A stretch of 41,708 nt of DNA from a virus. Positions 22,608 through 31,209 of the stretch are shown here, in pieces. Made by a program: the position numbers and the translations under genes. The notes beneath the pieces are model-generated. The model was not told the DNA's origin, made no database searches, and saw nothing but the letters and a program-made list of their open reading frames with translations. The DNA is taken from the IMG/VR virus record IMGVR_UViG_3300035670_000496, positions 1 to 41,708 of that record, one strand, 5' to 3'. How positions within the stretch are numbered: position 1 is the stretch's first letter; every line of letters begins with the position of its first letter.

Positions 22608-23029
22608 GCCTGCGAGAGTCCGGCGATCCGCTGGACGGCCTGGTCCGCGAGCTCGAACGCTTCGAGCGCACGGGCCCTGCGCGCGTGCTCGGGGCGCTGC
22701 GCACCACGGGCGACGCGCTCATCCGCGAGACCTTCGACCGCTCGCGCGAGCCCTCGGGCCAGGCGTGGAAGCCGCTGAAGCGCGGCCCGTCGCGGAGTCG
22801 CCCCGGGCGCCGGCCGTTGGTGAAGACCGGCGCGCTGCGGTCGTGGGCCTCGCACGGCGTCATCGTCGGCACCACCTCGGTGTGGAAGACCTCGCGCATC
22901 GGCGAGTTTCACCAGCTCGGGACCTCGCGCATCCCCGCCCGCCCCTTCCTGCCTCCGGGCCGCCTCCCGCTGACGTGGGGGCTGCGCCTCTCGCACGCCG
23001 CTGAAAGCACCCTCCCGCAATGGCGCTGA
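22604..23029 (+). CDS. Virion morphogenesis / tail completion protein (gpG-like)
   Basis: A 141-residue protein. The C-terminal signature VKTGALRSWASHGVIVGTTS then IGEFHQLGTSRIPARPFLPP is typical of Mu gpG / P2 gpS-like phage virion morphogenesis proteins (PF05069), which help join heads and tails. Start: GTG overlapping the DUF1320 stop. Confidence 0.8.
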   Translation: MSLRESGDPLDGLVRELERFERTGPARVLGALRTTGDALIRETFDRSREPSGQAWKPLKRGPSRSRPGRRPLVKTGALRSWASHGVIVGTTSVWKTSRIGEFHQLGTSRIPARPFLPPGRLPLTWGLRLSHAAESTLPQWR

Positions 23030-23508
23030 CCGCTACCTACGAGCTCATCCGTGCGGCGATGGTCGAGGCCTTCCCGACGCTCCAGACGGGGCTCGGACAG
23101 CGCGAGCTCGATGCGCAGGGCAGCTACCCGCGCATGGTTTGGGTGCCGGTGCGCGATGCCTACACCGCGCCGACCCGTGACCGCGCGCAGCAGCGGTCCC
23201 TGCGCACCTGCGACACGGTCTGCGAGGTCCACCTCTGGGGCGAGGAAATCGCCGACGTGGAGGGGATGCGCGAGCGACTCCTGACCGTGCTGCAGGCCCT
23301 CGCCCCGGGCGCGTGGGACACCACCGCGGGCGAGTGGACGCAGCCCGGCACCACGACTGCGGGCGAGAAGCTCGTGATGCTCGTCTCCCTCAAGTTCTCG
23401 CAGCACGAGCTGCCTGCCCCCACCACCGTGACTATCGCCACCGTCGCCCCGGACACCACGGGCGCGACAGACCCAGACGGACAACTCCAGGTCGGAGAAA
23501 CCTCATGA
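23020..23508 (+). CDS. Tail terminator-like protein
   Basis: A 162-residue protein that begins MALTATYELIRAAMVEAFPT and has PRMVWVPVRDAYTAPTRDRA and CEVHLWGEEIADVEGMRERL. A small alpha/beta protein located between the gpG-like protein and the sheath is the usual place of a tail terminator or neck protein. The last 35 residues are Thr/Pro/Asp-rich. Function is by position and general shape. Confidence 0.6.
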   Translation: MALTATYELIRAAMVEAFPTLQTGLGQRELDAQGSYPRMVWVPVRDAYTAPTRDRAQQRSLRTCDTVCEVHLWGEEIADVEGMRERLLTVLQALAPGAWDTTAGEWTQPGTTTAGEKLVMLVSLKFSQHELPAPTTVTIATVAPDTTGATDPDGQLQVGETS

Positions 23509-25268
23509 CGCTCGCCTCTGCCAACCTCGAAATCATCGACGGGGGGATCGGTTCCTCCCGCGTGCTCTCGCGCCCGCCCGCCGTGGTCGGGTGCTCCTCG
23601 TCGGGGACCGAAGACGAGCCCGTGCTGATCTCCAGCTCGGAGGATGCCGTCACGGAGTTCGGCCATGGGCGCCTGGTGGAGCTCATCGCGCTCTACCTGA
23701 AGATCGCCGGCGGCCCGGTGCTCGCCTGCAAGGCCGCCACGGTGACCGCGGGCGCGCGCGCTGGGGGCTGCGCCACGGAGGGCGCCGGGACCGCTGCGGC
23801 GGGCACCCTGAGCGCGGCCGGGGGCAACACCTCCACCGCGGTTCCGGTGCTGTCGGGCACCCCGCTGGCGCCGCACGCGGTGCTCGTCGAGGTGATCACT
23901 GCGGGCGCCAACATCGCCGACAACCCCGCGGTGCGCATCAGCATCGACGGCGGCCTGCACTGGTTCGCCGACGACGCCACCAACGTGAGCGCGACGGCCA
24001 CGGCGATCGGCGACACAGGGCTGCTCCTCGCGTGGACCGACGGGTCCTTTGTCGACGGCGACACCTGGACGGCCTACGGCGCCAACGGCGCGTCGCACGC
24101 CGAGGCCACGGGCGCGAGCGTTCCGACGTTCTCCGGCACGCCCGTGGACGCCTACGACGTGCGGGTGAAGGTCACCCGCGCGGCGGCCACCGCGGGCGAC
24201 GGCACCGGCGCCGTGCGCTACAGCCTCGACGGCGGCGTGACCTACCAGCCCGAGCAGCCCGTGCCGACCTCGCGCGCGGTGGTGCTGGGCAACAGCGGGC
24301 TGACCGCGACCTTCTCCGCCGCCTCGATGGTCGCGGGCGACATCTACCACTTCTGGACCGCGGCCCCCGAGTGGGACGCGACGACGCTCGACGCCGCGCT
24401 CGACGCGCTGGCCGCCGGCTCCATCGATCACGAGTTCCCGCACATCGCGGAGCCGGTCACCGCCACCACGGCGGCCACGCTGAAGACCAGCATCGAGGGC
24501 CTCGCCTCGTCGGGGATCTACCGCTGGGGCCTCGCCTCGGCGCGTGACCAGGGTGCGACGCTGCAGGGCGAGACCTCGAGCGCGTGGCAGACGGCCCTGC
24601 TCGGTGCGTCGCCCGGGTTCAACGCGTTCGACTCGAAGCTCGTGGCGATCACGGCGGGCGCGGCGATGCTCGTGGCCCTCGACGGCTCGAAGATCCGTCG
24701 GCCCGTGGCGTGGGTCATCGGCCCGCGGCTCGCGAAGCTCCGCGAGACCAGCGCCGGGAGCGGCCTCGCGGAGCACCCCGGGCGCGTGGACAGCGGCGCG
24801 CTGGAGGGCATCGAGCAGGGGGACCTGATCCACGACCTCCGCGTGCTCACGGCGCTCCCGACGGGCCGCTTCATGGGCGCACAGTCTTTCAACGGCCGCG
24901 CGGGCTACTTCGCCACGTCGACCACGATGGCGCAGGCCGGGAGCGATTACCGCCTCGTGATGAACGTGCGCGTGATCGTCGAGGGCTCGCGGGTCGGGAT
25001 CAACCGGCTGCAGAACCTCGTCAACCGGGACTTCCGCACGGCGGCGGGCGGCGTGATCGACCGCCGCGACGCGAGCGCCGTCGACGCCTACCTCACGGGC
25101 GAGATGCGCAACGCGATGGTGGAGACCAACCTTGCCAGCGCCGCCACCGCGCAGGTGAACCGCACCGACAACCTGCTCTCGACGGAAAACCTGCGCGCGA
25201 AGCTGCGCATCCGGCCGAAGGGCTACGCCACCACCATCACGGCCACGATCGGCCTGACCTCGGAGTGA
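23505..25268 (+). CDS. Contractile tail sheath protein
   Basis: A 587-residue protein. The N-terminus (LEIIDGGIGSSRVLSRPPAV) and C-terminus (AQAGSDYRLVMNVRVIVEGS, then AYLTGEMRNAMVETNLASAA and LRIRPKGYATTITATIGL) fit contractile sheath subunits, whose C-terminal strand interlocks neighbours. Two tandem beta-sandwich-like repeats are inserted at about residues 116-200 and 209-290, each with GTP, an RxSxDGG turn, an IG(D/N)(T/S)GL motif and a VxGD ending. They probably project from the sheath surface. Makes the virus a myovirus. Confidence 0.85.
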   Translation: MTLASANLEIIDGGIGSSRVLSRPPAVVGCSSSGTEDEPVLISSSEDAVTEFGHGRLVELIALYLKIAGGPVLACKAATVTAGARAGGCATEGAGTAAAGTLSAAGGNTSTAVPVLSGTPLAPHAVLVEVITAGANIADNPAVRISIDGGLHWFADDATNVSATATAIGDTGLLLAWTDGSFVDGDTWTAYGANGASHAEATGASVPTFSGTPVDAYDVRVKVTRAAATAGDGTGAVRYSLDGGVTYQPEQPVPTSRAVVLGNSGLTATFSAASMVAGDIYHFWTAAPEWDATTLDAALDALAAGSIDHEFPHIAEPVTATTAATLKTSIEGLASSGIYRWGLASARDQGATLQGETSSAWQTALLGASPGFNAFDSKLVAITAGAAMLVALDGSKIRRPVAWVIGPRLAKLRETSAGSGLAEHPGRVDSGALEGIEQGDLIHDLRVLTALPTGRFMGAQSFNGRAGYFATSTTMAQAGSDYRLVMNVRVIVEGSRVGINRLQNLVNRDFRTAAGGVIDRRDASAVDAYLTGEMRNAMVETNLASAATAQVNRTDNLLSTENLRAKLRIRPKGYATTITATIGLTSE

Positions 25269-25272
25269 TCAC

Positions 25273-25701
25273 ATGGGCGCGCTGATCAACGGGAAGTTCT
25301 ACAGCTACGCCTCGATGGAGATCCGCCAGAACGGCGGCGCCGTCATCGAGGCGAAGGGCATCCAGTACGGGTACAAGCTCGAAGAGGGCAAGGTCATGGG
25401 CCGCCGCGGTCCGCGCGGCCGCACCCGCGGCCGACTCACCCTCGAAGACGGGACGCTGACGGTCTACGAGGCCGACTACCGCGAGCTCGCCACCGCGGGC
25501 TGGCTTGACGCCACGCACACCATCACGGTCACGTACTCCGAGGGCGACGACCAGCCGGTGCACACCGACACGCTGCAGGGCGTGCGCTTCCTGGGCGACG
25601 GCAACAGCGGCGCCGAGGAAGGCGTCGACGCCATCGAGCACGCGATCCCGTTCAGCTTCCTCGGCATCCTCATCAACGGCGTCTCGCCGATCACGGTGTG
25701 A
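25273..25701 (+). CDS. Tail tube protein
   Basis: A 142-residue protein. NGKFYSYASMEIRQNGGAVI, YGYKLEEGKVMGRRGPRGRT and a long beta-rich middle, ending FSFLGILINGVSPITV, fit a tube subunit. It directly follows the sheath gene and precedes the tail chaperone, the conserved order in contractile tails. Confidence 0.85.
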   Translation: MGALINGKFYSYASMEIRQNGGAVIEAKGIQYGYKLEEGKVMGRRGPRGRTRGRLTLEDGTLTVYEADYRELATAGWLDATHTITVTYSEGDDQPVHTDTLQGVRFLGDGNSGAEEGVDAIEHAIPFSFLGILINGVSPITV

Positions 25702-26102
25702 CCATGGACGACATCGAGAACACCGAGAACGAGCAGCTCACCGAGACGGAGCAGAACGACGAGGCCCGGGCCGCGCTCGACAAGCTCCTCGCCGACCTGC
25801 AGCCCAAGCACGGCGCCCTGCGCGGCTTCTTCGTTGAGGGCCACGGGGCCTTCGTCTTCAAGAAGGGCGCGCACGCCGACTGGAAGCGGAGCAAGGCCGC
25901 GCGCTTGCAGGTGCTCACCAAGCCCGAGGTGGTGGCGATGGCCAACATCAACCTCGCGCGCTCGCTGCTCGTGCACCCCAGCGCCGCGGCGTTCGACGCC
26001 TTCGCCGCGGAGGAGCCCGGCGCGGCCGACGAGCTCGGCGCTGAGCTCTTCAACGGCATCGACGGCAAGGCCCGGGTGATCCTGGGAAAAGCCACGAGCT
26101 AG
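25698..26102 (+). CDS. Tail assembly chaperone, short form
   Basis: A 134-residue protein with an acidic, Glu/Asn/Thr-rich N-terminus (MDDIENTENEQLTETEQNDE) and a core with ADWKRSKAARLQVLTKPEVV and EELGAELFNGIDGKARVILG-like helices. Position between tube and tape-measure genes marks it as the tail chaperone (lambda gpG analogue). A GGGAAAA slippery heptamer four codons before its stop allows a -1 frameshift that extends it. GTG start at 25698 with an ATG two codons later. Confidence 0.75.
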   Translation: MTMDDIENTENEQLTETEQNDEARAALDKLLADLQPKHGALRGFFVEGHGAFVFKKGAHADWKRSKAARLQVLTKPEVVAMANINLARSLLVHPSAAAFDAFAAEEPGAADELGAELFNGIDGKARVILGKATS

Positions 26103-26275
26103 CGCAGGAGGCCGCGCGGGACGAATCCGTCGCGGCCGACTGCCTGCTGTCCCTCCTGCACCACGACCCCAGCACCGCGTCCCCTGAGACGCGCGCGGGG
26201 GCAACCCTCATTGCCCGGATGGCGCTCGGCATCGACGCGCTCATCCAGGGACTCGCCAAGGCCGCACCGAAGTGA
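25698..26275 (+). CDS. Tail assembly chaperone, -1 frameshift form
   Basis: G_GGA_AAA at 26084-26090 is read in frame with the short form. A -1 slip continues SHELAQEAARDESVAADCLL and on to ALIQGLAKAAPK, stopping at 26273-26275 after 61 extra codons (192 residues in all). The stop overlaps the tape-measure GTG as GTGA. This is the lambda G/GT arrangement, in which both products chaperone the tape measure. Confidence 0.75.
26084..26090 (+). promoter_or_regulatory. -1 ribosomal frameshift site
   Basis: GGGAAAA fits the X_XXY_YYZ rule in the zero frame (codons CTG GGA AAA). GC-rich sequence follows that could fold, though a specific stimulatory structure was not established by eye. Confidence 0.75.
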
Positions 26276-28470
26276 AGACGACGTGGACGCTGGAGCTGAA
26301 GGGGGACCGTGCGCAGCGTGCTGCCCAGCGCCTGCGCCGCGACCTGCAGTCGCTCCAGGCCGCCCTGGAGAACGTCGACGGCGCCAGCTCGCGGCTCAAC
26401 GCCACGCTCGGGCGCTTCTCGTCCGCGTCGGGCGTGCAGCGGCGTGTGGCCGGCGAGCGCCAGGTGGCCCGCGCCGCCGCGCGCACCGTCGAGACCCAGC
26501 GCGTGGGGCACCGTCGCCTCTCGACCGACGAGGCGACCCAGCGCCGCGTGCGGGTGGCCGCGGAGCGCGCGCAGGCCTCGACCCGCCGCGCCGCGGACCG
26601 TGACGCACGCAAGGCCCAGCGCGACGCCGACCGCGCGCAGCGGAACGCTGACCGCGAGAAGGCCAGTAGCGAGCGCGGCTGGCGGCGGCACATGCGCGAC
26701 GTGGGCCGCAACACCATGCACCAGTGGCGCCTCGAACAGGGGCAGGCCCGCGACGCGGAGCGAAACCGTCGCAGCGCAGTGCGCGACATGCGGGAGCAGA
26801 ACCGCACGCAGGCCGGGCTGATGCGCGGCACCTTTGGCGTGCTGAGCACCATTGCCTCCACCGCAGCCGCGATCACGGCGACGGCCGCGGCGATGGTCGG
26901 CGGCTTCGCGATGGTTGGCGTCGAGATCGGCCGCTGGATCCTCCAGATGGCGGTGTTTCGCGAGAGCGCGGTCACCACCCTCGGCGCGGTGCTCGGTGGC
27001 CGAGGCACCCGCGGCGCCGGGTCCATCCAGCAGGTGGGCGCCGCCGCGTACCGCCGGGCGCAGGCCGTGGCGCGGCAGACGCCCGCCGACGAGGCCGCGG
27101 CCATTCAGGCGTCGACGCAGATCGCCGCCGCGGGCTACTCGGGGCGTCAGGGGGAGCGCGTCAACGCCGCCTCCCTCGACGTGCAGGCGCTGCAGGCGAA
27201 CGACCCGACGGCGCAGTCGCGCTTCGTGCTGGGGCTCTCGCAGCTTCACGGGAGCGCGCGGGCGCGCGACGAGGACATCCGGCAGACGGCTGGCGCCGCG
27301 GGGCTCAACCGCACCGCGGTGACCCTGCGCGCCGCTCGTCTCGCGGGCATCAACCGCAACGCGGGCGAAACCGACCTCGCCTACCAGAACCGCGTCGACG
27401 CCGCGCGCCGCGAGGGGCGCATCACGGGTGCGCACGCGGAAGAAGCGATCCTCCAGGAGCTGCAGGGGCTGACGGGGCAGCGTCTCGGCGGGTTCGCCGC
27501 GGAGCGCGGCAACAGCCTCGGCGGCGCCCTCTCGAACCTCGAAAGTGCGCCCCTGGGGATGATCACCAGCATCGGGCTGGAGAACCTCTCGGGGCTCAGC
27601 GCGATGCGCGACAGCCTCTTTGCCATCGGCAACGCGCTCAACGGCTCGTCGGAGGCGGGGCAGGCGCTGCGGCGTGCCCTTGCGGGCATCCTGAACGCGG
27701 GCGGGCAGACCTTCGCGACGATCTTCTCGCGCGACAACGTCGAGTTGTTCACCCGGGAGCTCGCGCGCATCCTCCCGCTCGTCGTGCGCTTCGTGAGCGC
27801 GCTCGCGGGTCCCGCGCTCGAAGGCTTCATGGAGGGCATCGCCCCCATGCTGCAGTCGTTCCGCGACGGCAACACCGACATGGATTCCATCACCGCCACG
27901 GCGATGCTCTTCGCGCAGAGCCTCGGCTACATCGTGGGGCTCTCGGTGCGGCTGACCGTCGCGTTCGGGGAGTTCTTCGTGGTGCTCACGATCCTCGGTG
28001 CGGGCTTCGCGCAGTTCGTCGAGGCCATCACGAGCATCCCCGCGCGCATCGGTGACCTCGCCATCGCCATCGGCACCGCGCTGGTGAACGGCATCCGCCA
28101 GGGCATCACGGCGGGGATCGCTTCGGCGCGCGAGACGGTGACCGGCTTCGCGGGCGGGATCGTCGGCGCGGCGAGGGACGCCCTCGGGATCCGCTCTCCG
28201 TCGCGCGTCTTCGCGGAGCTCGGCGCGTACAGCGCCGAGGGCTTCACCGTGGGGCTCAACCGCGGCGCACCCGACGTCTCGTCGGCGGTGTCGGGGATGC
28301 TCTCGGGCGGCGCAGGTGCGGCCGGTGGCCTCGGGCGCGGCCCGGTGTCCATCACCATCAACATCGACGGCCGCGGGCAGTCGGACGACGACCTCGCCGA
28401 CACCCTCGTCGACCGGCTCTCGGACTTCTTCGCCGGGCGCCTCGACGCGGCCGCGCTGACGGTGGGCTGA
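26272..28470 (+). CDS. Tail tape measure protein
   Basis: This 732-residue protein is the longest tail protein. The N-terminus is strongly helical and charged (ELKGDRAQRAAQRLRRDLQS), with hydrophobic segments near residues 190-225 (TIASTAAAITATAAAMVGGF) and 550-585 (VRLTVAFGEFFVVLTILGAG). The C-terminus has GIRSPSRVFAELGAYSAEGF, a turn motif common near the end of tape measures. It sets tail length and probably helps DNA cross the inner membrane. GTG start coupled to the chaperone extension. Confidence 0.88.
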   Translation: MKTTWTLELKGDRAQRAAQRLRRDLQSLQAALENVDGASSRLNATLGRFSSASGVQRRVAGERQVARAAARTVETQRVGHRRLSTDEATQRRVRVAAERAQASTRRAADRDARKAQRDADRAQRNADREKASSERGWRRHMRDVGRNTMHQWRLEQGQARDAERNRRSAVRDMREQNRTQAGLMRGTFGVLSTIASTAAAITATAAAMVGGFAMVGVEIGRWILQMAVFRESAVTTLGAVLGGRGTRGAGSIQQVGAAAYRRAQAVARQTPADEAAAIQASTQIAAAGYSGRQGERVNAASLDVQALQANDPTAQSRFVLGLSQLHGSARARDEDIRQTAGAAGLNRTAVTLRAARLAGINRNAGETDLAYQNRVDAARREGRITGAHAEEAILQELQGLTGQRLGGFAAERGNSLGGALSNLESAPLGMITSIGLENLSGLSAMRDSLFAIGNALNGSSEAGQALRRALAGILNAGGQTFATIFSRDNVELFTRELARILPLVVRFVSALAGPALEGFMEGIAPMLQSFRDGNTDMDSITATAMLFAQSLGYIVGLSVRLTVAFGEFFVVLTILGAGFAQFVEAITSIPARIGDLAIAIGTALVNGIRQGITAGIASARETVTGFAGGIVGAARDALGIRSPSRVFAELGAYSAEGFTVGLNRGAPDVSSAVSGMLSGGAGAAGGLGRGPVSITINIDGRGQSDDDLADTLVDRLSDFFAGRLDAAALTVG

Positions 28471-28472
28471 CC

Positions 28473-29039
28473 GTGGCGCTCCCCTTCCCCGGAGCACCCG
28501 GCGGCGACGCCTGGGACGAGCTCACCATCGCGGGCGTGCGCTTCCTCGGCGTCGTCGAGGTCACGGGCGCCAAGCGCAGCGTGCGCGTCGACGAGCGGAA
28601 CCGTCGAGGGGCGAACGGCGCCACCGTGTCGATCCACGGCCGCGAGCTCGCGAAGCCGAAGCTCACGCTCAAGGCGTGGGACGAGGCCGGTGTCGCGCAG
28701 CTCGAGGCCATCGCGGAGCGGGTGTTCCCCGTCGCCCGCACCGCCCGGCACAACGCCGTCGCGGTGGAGCACCCGGCGCTCGCGTTCCACGGCATCACGC
28801 AGGTGCTGGTGACGGAGGTCGACGGCCCCGAGGTCGACGACACCAACCTCACGACGCTGTCCCTGTCCTGCCACGAATACCGCCCGCCGCCGGCGCGCGC
28901 CGCCAGCGCGACCCGCACCCCGGCCGCGGCCGACGCGGCGACCCCGGACGACATCGACTCGCGCATTGCGGCCGTGAACGCGCGCAACCCGATCCCGACG
29001 CCGCCCTCGCAGGGCGCCGCGACGCGCCCCCCGACCTGA
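28473..29039 (+). CDS. Baseplate/tail assembly protein
   Basis: A 188-residue protein. ELTIAGVRFLGVVEVTGAKR, then VSIHGRELAKPKLTLKAWDE, suggest a compact beta-rich domain. The C-terminal third is Ala/Pro/Thr-rich and probably flexible. Between the tape measure and the spike/hub gene it occupies the position of P2 gpU/X-like or XkdP-like proteins. The assignment is by position and fold impression. Confidence 0.55.
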   Translation: MALPFPGAPGGDAWDELTIAGVRFLGVVEVTGAKRSVRVDERNRRGANGATVSIHGRELAKPKLTLKAWDEAGVAQLEAIAERVFPVARTARHNAVAVEHPALAFHGITQVLVTEVDGPEVDDTNLTTLSLSCHEYRPPPARAASATRTPAAADAATPDDIDSRIAAVNARNPIPTPPSQGAATRPPT

Positions 29040-29042
29040 CCG

Positions 29043-30179
29043 ATGGACCTCACCCTCAACGGCCTCCCGGTGCTGCGCGCGACCGTGCTGCTCCCGCGCC
29101 TCGGCGTGTGGGTGGCCGACGTCGTGGTCGACACCGCGGAGGATCTCGTCGGCGCGCAAGACCTGGTGCTCGACGGCGTGACCCTGCGCGGCGCGGTGCA
29201 CCGGGGCGGCGTGGCCTACGGCCGGTGGAGCGGGCGCCTCGTCGGCGGGTCTGCGGGTCTGCCCGAGGCCATCCCGCCCGTGGCGCAGTACACCACCACC
29301 CTCGCGGTGGCCCTCGCCGATGCCCTGCGCGAGGCCGGGGAGACGCTTTCGGCGACCTCGGCGGACCTCTCGCAGTCGGTCACGCGCTGGCACCGCGCGG
29401 CGGGCACGGCGGCGCAGGCCGTGGGCGACGTCGCACGGGCCGCGGGGCTCTCGTGGCGCGTGCTGCTCGACGGCACGGTCTGGGTGGGCGCCGAGACCTG
29501 GGCCGAGGTCACTCCCTCGGTGGAGGTCGTAGGCCAGCACCCCGAGGTCGGGCGCTACGAGCTCGCGGGCGCTCCCGCGGCGCTGCTCGCGGTGCTCCCC
29601 GGGCTGACGCTCTCGGTGCCCGGCGAGGGCGTGACCGCGCGCGTTGGGTGCCTGGAGCTGCGCCTCGACGCCGACGCCGCCCGCGCCGTCGTGCTCGCGG
29701 AGCCCTCGGAGAAGACCTCCGGGCGGCTCCTCGATGCTCTCTCACGGCTCGTGGCAGCGCTCACCCGGCGCACGGACTATCACGCGCTCTACCCCGCCCG
29801 CGTGGTCGCGCAGCGCGGTGACGGCACCCTCGATCTCGTGCCCGACGACTCCGCGCGTGTTGCGCCCTGCACCGGCGTGCCGATCCGCACGGGCCTCCCG
29901 GGCGTGACGCTGACGGTCCCGACCGGCGCGCGGGTGCTCCTGGGCTTCGAGGCGGGCGACCCGGCGCGCCCCGTGGCAACGCTCTGGGAGGCCTCCACGG
30001 TCACCACCGTGAAGGTCAACGGGAGCACCACGAAGGCCGCGCGCGACGGCGAGGCCGTGAACGCCAGCGCGGCCCTCTCCGCGTGGTTCAACGCCGTGCA
30101 GCTCGCGACGGGCGTGCCCCCACCCTCGGGCGCCATCGGCGCGGTGTCGGGCGGCTCGGACGCGCTGAGGATCCCGTGA
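29043..30179 (+). CDS. Baseplate hub/spike protein
   Basis: A 378-residue protein. The N-terminal two-thirds is beta-rich with RWHRAAGTAAQAVGDVARAA, resembling a hub (gpD-like) module. Residues about 250-335 contain YPARVVAQRGDGTLDLVPDD, then TVPTGARVLLGFEAGDPARP, an OB-fold typical of gp5/VgrG/gpV spikes. The combination suggests a fused hub and spike or a spike with a long base. The last 35 residues end GAIGAVSGGSDALRIP. Confidence 0.65.
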   Translation: MDLTLNGLPVLRATVLLPRLGVWVADVVVDTAEDLVGAQDLVLDGVTLRGAVHRGGVAYGRWSGRLVGGSAGLPEAIPPVAQYTTTLAVALADALREAGETLSATSADLSQSVTRWHRAAGTAAQAVGDVARAAGLSWRVLLDGTVWVGAETWAEVTPSVEVVGQHPEVGRYELAGAPAALLAVLPGLTLSVPGEGVTARVGCLELRLDADAARAVVLAEPSEKTSGRLLDALSRLVAALTRRTDYHALYPARVVAQRGDGTLDLVPDDSARVAPCTGVPIRTGLPGVTLTVPTGARVLLGFEAGDPARPVATLWEASTVTTVKVNGSTTKAARDGEAVNASAALSAWFNAVQLATGVPPPSGAIGAVSGGSDALRIP

Positions 30180-30583
30180 GAACCGCGGACATCAACACCC
30201 CCATCGACAGCGCCACGGGCCTGCCGGACCTCGACCCATACTTCCGGGTGGTTACGGGCCGCACGGCCGTCGCGCAGGCGCTGCTGCGTCGCCTCGTCAC
30301 GCCCCGCGGCGGGCTCCTGGGCGAGCCGCTCTACGGCCTCGATGTTCGCGCGTGGACCAACGACACCATCGACGCGCGGGCCCTGCGCGCGCTGGAGACG
30401 GCCGCCGCGACGCAGCTCCGACGCGACGAGCGCGTCGACGACGTCTCCCTCGTCGCGACCTTCGCAGACGACGTGCTGCGCCTCGTGGGGCGCGTGCGCC
30501 TCGTGGGCGACACCACACCGCTGCGCCTCACCCTCGCCATTGCCGCGGTGACCGCCGAGGTCATCGCCGCGGAGCTCGCATGA
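30176..30583 (+). CDS. gp25-like baseplate wedge protein
   Basis: A 135-residue protein. The segment GRTAVAQALLRRLVTPRGGL then GEPLYGLDVRAWTNDTIDAR matches the gp25/W family (LxTxxGExxxxPxYG followed by a helix), with RDERVDDVSL near the C-terminus. gp25 nucleates sheath assembly at the baseplate. GTGA overlaps both sides. Confidence 0.8.
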   Translation: MRTADINTPIDSATGLPDLDPYFRVVTGRTAVAQALLRRLVTPRGGLLGEPLYGLDVRAWTNDTIDARALRALETAAATQLRRDERVDDVSLVATFADDVLRLVGRVRLVGDTTPLRLTLAIAAVTAEVIAAELA

Positions 30584-31209
30584 GCGACACCTTCGAGAGC
30601 TACCAGCGCGACACCCATTCCCCGGGACACCGCGGGACGTGGGGCAAGAAGTGGGGCGCGGCCCTCGGCCGGCAGAAGGACACCACGGTGACCCGCGCCC
30701 GCGATGCGGTGCTCGCGGGGTTCCCGGGGCGCGCGCCCGCCGATGCCCTCGACCGGCACCTCGCCGACGCCGCGCTCGAGCGCCTCCCGGGCGAGACCGA
30801 CGCCTCCATTCGCGCGCGGGTGCGGCAGGCGTGGCGGTTCTGGCCGCAGGCAGGGCGCCTCGACGGGCTCACCGTGGCCCTGGGGCTGCTGGGCTTCCCC
30901 ACCATCGAGGTGCGCACCGCGACACAGCTCGGGCGCACGCCTTGGGCGCAGTGGTTCGCCTTCACCTTCGGGTACGGCTTCGCCTCGCGGTCGTGGGGCG
31001 CACCCGACACATGGGGCACCGGCACGTGGGGCTCGGACGCCTCGCGCGACGACGCGCGCCGGATGCGGCGCTTCCTGCGGAGCGTGAGCAACGCCCGCGA
31101 CATCGGCTGGCTCGTGCTCGGCTCGACGGACCCTTCGGTCTGGGGCGCGGGCGGCACCTGGGGATCACCCGCCGTCTGGGGCGGCGCAACGACTCGCTGG
31201 AGAATCTGA
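30580..31209 (+). CDS. gpI-like baseplate protein
   Basis: A 209-residue protein. LPGETDASIRARVRQAWRFW then GRLDGLTVALGLLGFPTIEV resemble the region in P2 gpI-like tail proteins that follows the J protein, and the C-terminus is Trp/Gly/Thr-rich (WGAPDTWGTGTWGSD). In most phages gpI follows gpJ; here it precedes it. Assignment is moderate. Confidence 0.6.
   Translation: MSDTFESYQRDTHSPGHRGTWGKKWGAALGRQKDTTVTRARDAVLAGFPGRAPADALDRHLADAALERLPGETDASIRARVRQAWRFWPQAGRLDGLTVALGLLGFPTIEVRTATQLGRTPWAQWFAFTFGYGFASRSWGAPDTWGTGTWGSDASRDDARRMRRFLRSVSNARDIGWLVLGSTDPSVWGAGGTWGSPAVWGGATTRWRI

Noticed and set aside
26050-28497. An 815-codon minus-strand frame opposite the tape measure
   Set aside because: Antisense shadow of the tape measure gene; composition is biased and no domain is visible.
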